Part shown: positions 46,401 to 54,978 of the stretch, piece after piece | How the letters are laid out: each line of letters begins with the position of its first letter | Position numbering within the stretch: the stretch's first letter is position 1 | Source: Alkalimarinus sediminis | GTDB lineage: Bacteria > Pseudomonadota > Gammaproteobacteria > Pseudomonadales > Oleiphilaceae | Assembly (NCBI RefSeq): GCF_026427595.1 | Contig: NZ_CP101527.1 | Location: forward strand, 2,979,001 to 3,043,000 | DNA: 64,000 nt | Direction: 5' to 3' | Program-made: the position numbers and the translations under genes | The notes under the pieces: model-generated | The model's input: the letters and a program-made list of their open reading frames with translations, nothing else | Database searches by the model: none | Told to the model about the DNA's origin: nothing

Positions 46401-47427
46401 CGCTAGCAGGCTCTTCATTCGGCTTGCGGTCTGACAGATATTTACTAAGGTCAAGATCGGGCAGAATATTATGACGTATGAGTATTTGATTCAACGCCTG
46501 ATAAAGTTCTTCTAAGCTTTTTACAACAGAGGCTTCAAACGTTCTATAGAGTGTTTTGTCCGCCACCGAAGAAAAATTAAATCGCGTGACAACATCTCGA
46601 AATGCATAAACGATTAACGCAGGCCCCAATGGGTTCTGATAACCTAAATGGTTGACGATACCGACCTTATCAAGTCGCATCTTAAGCTGAAGTAACAAAC
46701 CACGGTATTGTGTCTCTGCCTTGGTTATCATCACCTTGAACATCAACCAATCTTCAAACTCATTCTTTTCAATCAGCGACAGTTGACTAGTGTTCTCTTC
46801 TGCATGCTTTTGCTCACTCGCCCGGCCCGGTTTAAGAGGCGCTGCCACTGCGGATAATGTCAGCAACCGAATTTTAGACTGGTTTTCTTTCAGCGCACTG
46901 GCTACATCCATTAACTCATTGCAGAGCTTATCACTAGATGCGTTATTTGCCGCCTGGACCAATGCAGCATCGACATCATCAGCATAACGCTCGAGCAGAG
47001 GCTCCAGATATTCTGCAATGGCTTTATTACATTGGCGAATAATAAACGAGGCTTGGTCAGACTCCCCATGCATGGTGGGCTTTTTTACACCCTGCCCTGC
47101 ACATAAATTCAGCATGGCATCCATCGCTTGCATATCGATTTCAATGAAGCAGACACCCATAGCCCCCTGAATCAGTCGCACAGGGTGCACCAGCATTGTA
47201 TGCTCTTTAGCACATGAAGGGTCAATAAACAGCACTTTAACTTTTAAGTCAGGGGATTGCTGAACCGCCTCACGAATCGACAGAGAAACATCATCATCAT
47301 ATTTAATGAACAGCCCTTCAGCACAAAAATCAGCAATTTCACAGGGCCAATAGCGATCACCTGTTAGAGTTAATTTTGCAGCTAGAGTAATCGGGCGACG
47401 GGGACTGGTGCGCCGTTCCATGGTCAT
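43444..47427 (-). CDS. Giant PilZ - DUF1631-like - degenerate GGDEF-EAL protein
   Basis: The protein is 1327 aa. Residues 1-110 form a PilZ domain (ERRTSPRRP for RxxxR; DFCAEGLF in place of DxSxxG). Residues of about 120 to 800 are helical and contain a DUF1631-like block (QNPLGPALIVYAFRDVV). The GGDEF domain has GGNEF at 988-992 with no I-site, so cyclase activity is unlikely. The EAL domain has YEILLS near 1114, and the DDFG motif is replaced by LGNFG, which should abolish phosphodiesterase activity. It is most probably a c-di-GMP receptor or adaptor. It resembles P. aeruginosa relatives with unclear roles. Confidence 0.83.
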   Translation of the reverse strand: MTMERRTSPRRPITLAAKLTLTGDRYWPCEIADFCAEGLFIKYDDDVSLSIREAVQQSPDLKVKVLFIDPSCAKEHTMLVHPVRLIQGAMGVCFIEIDMQAMDAMLNLCAGQGVKKPTMHGESDQASFIIRQCNKAIAEYLEPLLERYADDVDAALVQAANNASSDKLCNELMDVASALKENQSKIRLLTLSAVAAPLKPGRASEQKHAEENTSQLSLIEKNEFEDWLMFKVMITKAETQYRGLLLQLKMRLDKVGIVNHLGYQNPLGPALIVYAFRDVVTRFNFSSVADKTLYRTFEASVVKSLEELYQALNQILIRHNILPDLDLSKYLSDRKPNEEPASAKQTDETAKSVDDNVRPVDDKVKPIDNSIAALHATLAERVSSKLDQGVHVSPTVDSGHHSRESGNEAKHQSASLKPSPETQNVQSLEPPFQPNSHLNSDDLSQFRAHQRAAQSAYTTINNLFSMLDKSRQANEEGLKKGAETNSANTPKWSHDEVQSGLKEMQTAPQPKESGTEVPPLIRRLKEKLESRTGSKKALSKEQEGAVDVVDRFFVSMKTSQKLTEITKSQLAKLEVPVLKVFMRNREFFEDIDSPVRAVINRVAQLGIKGGRPNPANQKKIDGIINRISSEFEQDTGVFDEVLGELDEMVDRQNLLYRRNVERVTAAAEGSQKVVQAKKAVARQIEKRIAGRKVPKAVVSLINGGWQDLLSLTYIRQGEHSQAWQDYLGVLDSLLAYGEDPTLNINLTDLLKIIQEGLSSISSNHMPSGHIRDELKRFLVGSKEAKAEMIEMPAEQALNEQADISLLTESRHRGMQRWVQRAQKLELGDWLKYIKDPENPQYMRLVWIGKGFSKFVFVNHQGMKVVELDLMTVAGYLQKEIAVLEKDYEVPIVDESLDNMVKQVYNQLSFATTHDELTGLVNRKEFERNIESLLAQPSEVECSLLYLDMRQFRIINDAAGYEAGDQVLKEVAKLLLDYAPKDGVVARLGGNEFAVLVRHASAEGLAQQYVRQISEYPFKWEEKSYELAVCVGVASATEVASSTDKLLKMAEEACRKAKHRGPNKVESYAADESNLSQQAQIKAKVAGFSNLNDERTLLRCQKIIPLQSDTRVKTHYEILLSVYDDRGHLIPAYEFVRTAEKYNRMQAVDRWVVGHMLDWMTQHKAALDAMGGISINLSGHSLNDEELLEFIYHRLSEHDAPIEKLWFEITEAAAISNIHSVAEFMNELKEIGCHFCLGNFGAGMSSYHFLKELPVDMIKIDGTFIKNLTTDDGDRAMVRSMTEMVHFMGKELVATQVEDMQTLDLLTSLGVDYAQGFVIEKPRLISNF

Positions 47428-47466
47428 TTAATTTGCGTCTCTTCTACAGGGTTAAACGTCAACGCT

Positions 47467-47535
47467 TTATCAACATCAACATTGATTCAACATCAATCCT
47501 TGGCTTAACATCAACCGTTAGTTCAATATCGAATT
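47467..47535. repeat. Imperfect CATCAA repeats upstream of the giant gene
   Basis: TTATCAACATCAAC, TTCAACATCAATC, CTTAACATCAACC and GTTCAATATCGAAT follow one another at roughly 16-20 bp intervals, 40-108 bp before the giant protein's start. They are possibly repeated regulator sites. No known consensus is recognised. Confidence 0.5.
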
Positions 47536-47689
47536 TCAGGTATTACAATTTACCTGAAGTATAGACGGCTTTAAACATTTGATGGTAAAGATCTGTAACC
47601 AAAAGTTAAGCGTGTTAGATAACCACAGTGGTCGCTACTTTTTTGATTCGCCCCTCACATAACCGGTGGTCACAACTATAAAAATCCTC

Positions 47690-48778
47690 ATGAAAAAACA
47701 GACGACAATATTCTCAGGCACCACCTTGCTGTTAGCATCGCTGACTCTCTTGGTCATACTAGTTCAAGGGTGTAGCTCAATAGCGTACTACCAGCAGGCA
47801 ATTGCCGGGCAGTACCAGATTCTCAACAACCGCGTCGACATCGAAGCACTTATTGAAGATAACCAAACAGAAGAAAATCTCAAACAGAAACTCACTATCG
47901 TTCAGCAAGTTAGAGCATTTGCAGCCAAAGAAATGCAGATGGATGTAGGGCAAAGCTACTCTCAGTACAGCGATACTGAACGGGATTATGTTGTCTGGAA
48001 TATCACCGCGACACCAGAACTTTCGTTAACACCTCATCAGTGGTGCTATCCCATCATTGGCTGCCAGAGCTACCGTGGCTATTTTAAACAACAAACAGCC
48101 CAGCTAAAGGCCGATGAGTTACAAAGACAAGGGTTTGATACGTGGGTAGGAGGGGTAACCGCCTACTCAACACTAGGCTGGTTTGATGACCCGATACTGA
48201 ATACTTTTGTTTACCGTGACGATAGTGACCTGGCTGCACTTCTAATACATGAACTTAGCCATCAGGTGCTTTATATTAAAGATGATACCGCCTTTAACGA
48301 AAGTTTTGCCACCGCGGTTGAGGTTGAAGGGCTGCAGCGCTGGCTGATGTCTATCGATCAAGCGCCATTAGTACAACATCACCAAATAAAACTGAAAGAG
48401 CGGCAGGTATTCATATCCACTGTGTCCGCCTCCATAGAACGCTTAAAGGCAGTCTACGAGTCAACAATCAGTGACGAGAAAAAGCGAGCCGAAAAAGATC
48501 AAATCATTAAAGAGATGAAGCAACAATACCAACAAAATATTCTCGACAACCATTTATCGGGATACTTCACCCGCTGGTTTGACAAAGTGAATAATGCAAA
48601 ACTAATCACGGTATCAAACTACTATCGCTACGTGCCTGCATTTACCGCGATGATTGCAGAATCAAATGGCGACATGGGCCAGTTTTACGAAGCAGCAAAG
48701 CAGCTAGGAAAATTAGATAAAGCCCTCAGAGACAACACCCTGCAAGCCTATATACTCGAATCACCTCAACACCCATAA
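47690..48778 (+). CDS. Lipoprotein aminopeptidase, YjbG/Aminopep-family
   Basis: The protein is 362 aa from ATG 47690; GTG 47666 only extends the N-terminus without a ribosome site. The lipobox is LVQGCSS near residue 27. The metallopeptidase motif HELSHQ with NESFATAVEVEG downstream (His-x-x-x-His plus Glu) fits a zinc peptidase of the predicted aminopeptidase family. It is anchored at the outer or inner membrane. Its 3' end converges closely on argA. The substrate is unknown. Confidence 0.82.
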   Translation: MKKQTTIFSGTTLLLASLTLLVILVQGCSSIAYYQQAIAGQYQILNNRVDIEALIEDNQTEENLKQKLTIVQQVRAFAAKEMQMDVGQSYSQYSDTERDYVVWNITATPELSLTPHQWCYPIIGCQSYRGYFKQQTAQLKADELQRQGFDTWVGGVTAYSTLGWFDDPILNTFVYRDDSDLAALLIHELSHQVLYIKDDTAFNESFATAVEVEGLQRWLMSIDQAPLVQHHQIKLKERQVFISTVSASIERLKAVYESTISDEKKRAEKDQIIKEMKQQYQQNILDNHLSGYFTRWFDKVNNAKLITVSNYYRYVPAFTAMIAESNGDMGQFYEAAKQLGKLDKALRDNTLQAYILESPQHP

Positions 48779-48796
48779 AAAGCTCGCAAAGCCGAC

Positions 48797-50107
48797 CTAT
48801 AGGTATTTAACAAACACCTTGGAGTTTCTCTGTAAGTTATAGTTGGACTGTTTATGCCCGGGCAGCTCATCTTTTGAAGACTTTTCAAAACCCCGCTCTA
48901 TAAACCAGTGCTCCGTCTGAGTAGTTAGCACAAACAATCGACTAAAACCTAGGGATCGTGCTCGTTTTTCTACCGCTTCTAATATTGTGTCGCCTCGACC
49001 ATGCCTGCGATAATCTGCACGCACCGCAAAACAGGATAACTCCCCAGCCTGGTCTTCAGGAAAAGGGTACAGCGCTGCACACCCAATAATAGCGCCATCC
49101 CTCTCGTCCACTGTGAAGTAGCCAATCTCTGTTTCGATTAACTCTCTCGAACGGCGAACTAAAACCCCCTGCTCCTCAAGCGGCTCTATTAGCTCCATAA
49201 TGCCATTCAAGTCACCAATTTCTGCGGGCCTGACCTGCTCATAGTCGTCGGAGCTTACCATTGTACCGCCGCCATCTCGCGTAAATAACTCCTCCAAGAT
49301 CGCGCCATTACTTTTATAGCTAATAATGTGAGATCTTTTGACTCCATTAGCACAAGCTTCACAGGCGGCTTTTAACTGTGCCCGAGCGAGTGAATCTAAC
49401 TGCTCTGAAGCAGCTAACAGCTCGCGACCATCCGCAATCGTAAGCTCTCTGATTAGACAGCCACTTCCATCTTCGATCCCCGACTTATCAGTCAGCAGAA
49501 TGAGCTTCTCTGCTTTTAACGCCGCGGCTGCGGTGCTGGCCACATCTTCATAGCTTAGATTAAACGCATCCCCGGTGACGGAATACCCTAACGAGGGCAA
49601 TAACACGACAGCGCCTGAATCCAGCAGTGATGTGATTGCTTCACTGTCGATACGTCTAACCTTGCCGGTGTGGCAAAGGTCCGTGCCTTCTAAGACACCC
49701 ACAGGCCGTGCCATAACAAAGTTACCACTGCAAACACGAATCTTCGCACCATGCATAGGCGAGTTAACGATACCGGTTGAGAGTTTGGCTTCTAGTTTTG
49801 CCCTCAATCGACCAGATACCTCGAGAATATGCTCGAGCATCGCTTCATGCGTAACACGCAGACCTAAATGAAAGTCTGATTTAATCCCCGCTTCTGCCAA
49901 TCGGGAGTCAATCTGAGGACGAGCGCCGAATGCGACAACCAACCTAACGCCTAAACTGTTCAGCAGTGCAATGTCATGAACGATATTGATCAAATTTTCA
50001 TCGTCTAAGGCTTCACCACATAACGTCAACACGACCGTTTTTTTACGATGGGCATTTATGTAAGGCGAAGACTGACGAAACCAACTCACCCACTCTTTAT
50101 CACTCAC
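48797..50107 (-). CDS. argA: N-acetylglutamate synthase ArgA
   Basis: ArgA acetylates glutamate with acetyl-CoA, the first step of arginine synthesis. The N-terminal amino-acid-kinase-like domain begins YINAHRKKTVVLTLCGEAL, and the C-terminal GNAT domain has SCFAVRADYRRHGRGDTIL. I choose GTG 50107 (436 aa) because AAGGAG lies 9-10 nt upstream and the GTG overlaps the argE stop; GTG 50131 or ATG 50125 would extend further into argE. P. aeruginosa ArgA is of similar length. It is translationally coupled to argE, which with ArgB indicates the linear acetylornithine pathway. Confidence 0.95.
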   Translation of the reverse strand: MSDKEWVSWFRQSSPYINAHRKKTVVLTLCGEALDDENLINIVHDIALLNSLGVRLVVAFGARPQIDSRLAEAGIKSDFHLGLRVTHEAMLEHILEVSGRLRAKLEAKLSTGIVNSPMHGAKIRVCSGNFVMARPVGVLEGTDLCHTGKVRRIDSEAITSLLDSGAVVLLPSLGYSVTGDAFNLSYEDVASTAAAALKAEKLILLTDKSGIEDGSGCLIRELTIADGRELLAASEQLDSLARAQLKAACEACANGVKRSHIISYKSNGAILEELFTRDGGGTMVSSDDYEQVRPAEIGDLNGIMELIEPLEEQGVLVRRSRELIETEIGYFTVDERDGAIIGCAALYPFPEDQAGELSCFAVRADYRRHGRGDTILEAVEKRARSLGFSRLFVLTTQTEHWFIERGFEKSSKDELPGHKQSNYNLQRNSKVFVKYL

Positions 50108-51305
50108 CCTTGCTCTCTCCTTCATGACCACTTACCGCAGCGACATCATCTATACAATATTGTTGGATCAGACCTTTCAAAATATTAACGCCAGGCTTAA
50201 CTTGATCGACCGCCAAAAACTCATCAGGCTGGTGTGCTTGATCAATAGAACCAGGCCCCATCACAATCGTATCCATACCTAATGATTGTAAATAAGGCGC
50301 TTCTGTTGCAAAAGCGACCGCTTCAGCACTATGACCACTGAGACGTTCACAAACAGCCACAAACGGAGACTCTGCAGGAGTCTCGAACGCAGGAACACCA
50401 CCAAAGAGGTGCTCTATCTCCAGAGAAACTTCATGCCTCTGAGCAATGGGCGTCACACGTTTACGAATCATCTCCCTGAGCATATGAATATCCATCCCAG
50501 GTAAGGGACGCAGGTCAAACTGCAGTTCGCAAGCACCACATATCCGGTTTGGATTATCACCACCGTGAATATGCCCAAAATTCATCGTCGGCATGGCAAT
50601 CTCAAATGCAGGGTTTCGGTGTTGAGCCTGAAGCTCTTTTTTAAATAAAGTCAGATCAGCCAACACATCAATCATGCAATCTAACGCACTTCGCCCCAGC
50701 GACGGATTTGAAGAGTGCCCCGAACGGCCTTGTAGGCGAATGCACTCCATCATCATCCCTTTATGCATGCGAATAGGCTTTAACCCTGTTGGCTCACCGA
50801 TGACAGCGCATCTCGCCTTTGGACGGCCCGCTTCTGCCAGCGCTCTCGCGCCAGACATCGAACTCTCTTCATCTGCTGTGGCAATAACGATTAGCGGCTG
50901 CTTAAAATCTGCCCCTGAAAATGCCTGCACCGCACTTAATATCACAGGGAAAAAACCTTTCATATCGCAACTACCTAAACCATAGAACCGGTTATCACGG
51001 TAGCTTAGAGAGAAAGGATCAGAGCTCCACTTGGCTTGATCAAATGGTACGGTGTCGGTGTGCCCTGCTAGAACGAGACCACCAGCCCCCTTCCCCATCG
51101 TGGCGATTAAATTTTGCTTGCCAGGATGACCTGGCACATCCATCCGCTCAACAGCAAACCCTAGCGACTCAAACCAGCTAGCCAATAGCTCAATGACCTG
51201 GCAATTACTTTGATCCCAAGTTGATGAAGGACTGCTAACTGATGGCGCTGCAATCAGCTGCATCAGCATACTTTCAAACGAGGGTAACACCGCATCATTT
51301 ATCAT
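50100..51305 (-). CDS. argE: Acetylornithine deacetylase ArgE
   Basis: The protein is 401 aa and belongs to the M20 zinc peptidase fold. LAGHTDTVPFD, GLGSCDMKGFF and ATADEESSMSGA contain the metal ligands and catalytic Glu, and RMHKGMMMECIRLQGRSGHSS starts the lid domain. It removes the acetyl group from N-acetylornithine. It shares its end with argA and lies 10 bp after an uncharacterised gene, so these three genes form an operon. Confidence 0.95.
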   Translation of the reverse strand: MINDAVLPSFESMLMQLIAAPSVSSPSSTWDQSNCQVIELLASWFESLGFAVERMDVPGHPGKQNLIATMGKGAGGLVLAGHTDTVPFDQAKWSSDPFSLSYRDNRFYGLGSCDMKGFFPVILSAVQAFSGADFKQPLIVIATADEESSMSGARALAEAGRPKARCAVIGEPTGLKPIRMHKGMMMECIRLQGRSGHSSNPSLGRSALDCMIDVLADLTLFKKELQAQHRNPAFEIAMPTMNFGHIHGGDNPNRICGACELQFDLRPLPGMDIHMLREMIRKRVTPIAQRHEVSLEIEHLFGGVPAFETPAESPFVAVCERLSGHSAEAVAFATEAPYLQSLGMDTIVMGPGSIDQAHQPDEFLAVDQVKPGVNILKGLIQQYCIDDVAAVSGHEGESKGE

Positions 51306-51315
51306 GATAAAGAGC

Positions 51316-52638
51316 CTATCGCCATACTTTAAAAGACGTTATATTTCGTTTTCGGAGCGGATAACTCACCTTCCCACCAGTGACGATTTGCTCTATTTCA
51401 ATTATGTGTTCATTAACTAGTATGATCGAACCTTCAACCGTTTTACCTGAATCTAGTTCAATCAACGCTCGCCGTTTTAAGAACGTATCCGCAAGCTCTA
51501 TCTCAGTATCTTTATAGCTCTTGCTTAATGCTGGAGCTTCAGTTTGAGCCGGGAGCCCGTCGCTTTCATCGGGTAATTGCGATCCATCTCCAGAGTCACT
51601 GCTGACAAATTGCTTGCTATCAACCTCTAACGATAAGTCATCTAGCGGCGTGCCATTTAGAATGATTCGTAAATTCAGCATACTGATAATATCATTGGCA
51701 GAAAACAGGGATAATGAGGTGTAGTCAATGTCTCTGTCTGGGGTTACCTCAACATTCAACTGTCCTCCATCGAGGATGTAACGACGATACGCCTCAACCA
51801 AGGAGGGGTTCAAGCTAATGCCATGATCCTTCAGATCTGCATCCCACTCTTGTGACGCATGCTCGACATAACGCTTTCTTTCTGTCTCTGTCTTTTTACC
51901 GCAAAAGAACGATAGTCTGCGATAGTAACCACCGTCATTAAAACTCCACTCAGCACGATTAATTTCAGGTAAGCCCTGAGCGCCCACCAAGCCATATAGG
52001 TCATTTTCACCTACACCGACGCTCACCGTAAACTCACTTCGCCCCATGCTTTCAGAGTCAACAACCGCATCTAGCATCAACCTGCTGGCTAAAGGTTCAA
52101 AGCGATAGCCTATTTCACTACTAACGGTGAAGCGATCGTACCCCATAGCCCGTAGCTCTGGAGCCTCCACCGCAACAGTATCACCACAAGCATAGACGCC
52201 AAAGGGGTTAAAGCTCGCTTTTGATGCTGCCGTGTCTGTTCTGGCATTTAGAGAGGCGAGCAGTTCATCAAACTGGCCATCAAGAGGGAACGACATATTG
52301 GTTGTTTTAATTCGCAACTCATCTGGAGGAATACGCTGAGCAAGCTTATCTTTTAACTTAAATAGCTCTGTTGCATCTTTGACTTTGAGACTAAGCTCAT
52401 CGATCGTAATCGTGCCCTTGAGTAAAAACGGCGTGATTTTAATATCACGAACACCAACCTCACCATCAAAGGTTGAATAGATCCAACCATATTTTACTGT
52501 TGCTATAGGGGCTACCTGCTCTTTGATAGCTGATAACTGCTTATGCACTTGAAACCAGAGGTAACCTTTAAACGCGGCAACCACTGCAATAGCGAGAAAA
52601 ACCAACCCCCAGAATATTTTTTTCATTTTTACGACCAC
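51316..52638 (-). CDS. Membrane-anchored protein of unknown function in the argEA operon
   Basis: The protein is 440 aa. A single N-terminal hydrophobic helix (IFWGLVFLAIAVVAAF) anchors a large extracytoplasmic part. It contains beta-rich stretches (GWIYSTFDGEVGVRDIKITPFLLKGTITIDEL) that recall AsmA-like or lipid-transfer folds, but I do not recognise a family. The C-terminal 60 residues (GKTVEGSIILVNEHIIEIEQIVTGGKVSYPLRK) look like an SH3/Sm-type barrel. It lies 10 bp upstream of argE on the same strand. Confidence 0.7.
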   Translation of the reverse strand: MVVKMKKIFWGLVFLAIAVVAAFKGYLWFQVHKQLSAIKEQVAPIATVKYGWIYSTFDGEVGVRDIKITPFLLKGTITIDELSLKVKDATELFKLKDKLAQRIPPDELRIKTTNMSFPLDGQFDELLASLNARTDTAASKASFNPFGVYACGDTVAVEAPELRAMGYDRFTVSSEIGYRFEPLASRLMLDAVVDSESMGRSEFTVSVGVGENDLYGLVGAQGLPEINRAEWSFNDGGYYRRLSFFCGKKTETERKRYVEHASQEWDADLKDHGISLNPSLVEAYRRYILDGGQLNVEVTPDRDIDYTSLSLFSANDIISMLNLRIILNGTPLDDLSLEVDSKQFVSSDSGDGSQLPDESDGLPAQTEAPALSKSYKDTEIELADTFLKRRALIELDSGKTVEGSIILVNEHIIEIEQIVTGGKVSYPLRKRNITSFKVWR

Positions 52639-52910
52639 CCCAGAAACAACACAAAGAGCGCACTTGATACGTACGTCCTTAAACTATATCAGAGATATAG
52701 AACTTAGGATAACTGGATGAATAGATCTACAAAACTTTGTTATTTATCTGATTATTACCCAGAACTCCGCTAGGCAATACCTGTAGAGTTTCCTATAATA
52801 ACGTTTAACAAAATTTTGCATATACAGCGGTACTTGTATTTTCTATTTCTATATTTCTCTATGCCACACAACATGAAGCAAAGAGAAGGATAATCACGGC
52901 GCGAAGGGAT

Positions 52911-53975
52911 ATGGCACATCATCACGATGATTTAAACCAGGCAGTTCGATACTTAAAGCTCACGCTACCTGAAATGAGCAAACGGGAAATCCCCACAACA
53001 CCTGAAAATTACGCTGTATGGTACGAATACATATCCGGCTCTAACCTAGAACTTAAGCGAAAAATAGACAGTCTTATACAGAAACAGACACCTTTTTCTG
53101 AAAAGCTCAATAACGACCTTTACACACAGTATATTGAAAACGGCCAACAACCCGCCTTTGATGAGATCCGCGATAGCGTTAGAAAAATCATCAATGACCT
53201 GTTGTTACAAGTGTCTGGTGAGGGTAACGAACTCGGCGGCTATGCAAAATCACTTGAACTATTTTCTGAAAAAGTTAGCGATACAGTCGACACTAACACT
53301 ATAAACCTCCTTATTACCGAGCTGCTAATCGAGACTAGAAAGCGAGAAGAAGCAACTCATAGCCTGCAAGCAACACTTGATACAATGGCTCAAGAGATGA
53401 CTCAGCTGCGTGAAGAGGTTGAGCGACTCAACGATGAAGCTAGTACCGACGCTCTCACCCGAGTTAAAAATCGCCGTGCCTTTAACATCTCTTTAGAGAA
53501 AGCCATATCAACCAGTAAAATCGACTCGACTCAACTAACGCTTCTTATCCTGGATATTGACCATTTCAAACAGTTTAATGATCAGTTTGGTCATATCACT
53601 GGCGATAAAGTACTGCGTTTTGTGGCCACAATGCTGCAAAAAAATGTAAAGGGCAATGACACCGTCGCTCGGTTCGGAGGCGAGGAGTTTGCGGTTATTC
53701 TACCTGAGACCTCCTACGAAAATGCGCTATCAGTTGCTGAAAACGTACGCACCCGAATCGCGGGCCAAATGCTTACCGATAGCGCAGCCAACGTAAAGCT
53801 GGGCTCAGTCCATGCATCTATCGGTGTAGCAAGTTATCGATATGGCGAGAGCCCTGAAGAATTTATTCACCGTGCCGACCAGTGTCTTTACAAAGCCAAA
53901 AATAGCGGTCGTAATAGAGTCGTTGGCGAGCAAGATATTACGGAAGAATTACCATCAAAAGAGCAAAGGATATAA
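52911..53975 (+). CDS. Soluble diguanylate cyclase
   Basis: The protein is 354 aa with no membrane segment. Residues 1-165 contain an N-terminal helical module (MSKREIPTTPENYAVWYEYISG) found on several proteobacterial GGDEF proteins, followed by a coiled coil. The GGDEF domain spans about 180-340, with active site GGEEF at 256-260 and DIDHFKQFNDQFGH. The I-site position reads KGND instead of RxxD, so product inhibition is probably lost. It is divergent from the unknown-argE-argA operon. Confidence 0.9.
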   Translation: MAHHHDDLNQAVRYLKLTLPEMSKREIPTTPENYAVWYEYISGSNLELKRKIDSLIQKQTPFSEKLNNDLYTQYIENGQQPAFDEIRDSVRKIINDLLLQVSGEGNELGGYAKSLELFSEKVSDTVDTNTINLLITELLIETRKREEATHSLQATLDTMAQEMTQLREEVERLNDEASTDALTRVKNRRAFNISLEKAISTSKIDSTQLTLLILDIDHFKQFNDQFGHITGDKVLRFVATMLQKNVKGNDTVARFGGEEFAVILPETSYENALSVAENVRTRIAGQMLTDSAANVKLGSVHASIGVASYRYGESPEEFIHRADQCLYKAKNSGRNRVVGEQDITEELPSKEQRI

Positions 53976-54058
53976 GCCTTTAACGCTCAAACAAAAAGGT
54001 TCTACATAAAGGGGCTAATCAGCGTAAAGCCAACGCCCCTCTTGAGCAACGTTAACCG

Positions 54059-54973
<915 letters not shown>

Positions 54974-54978
54974 TCAAA

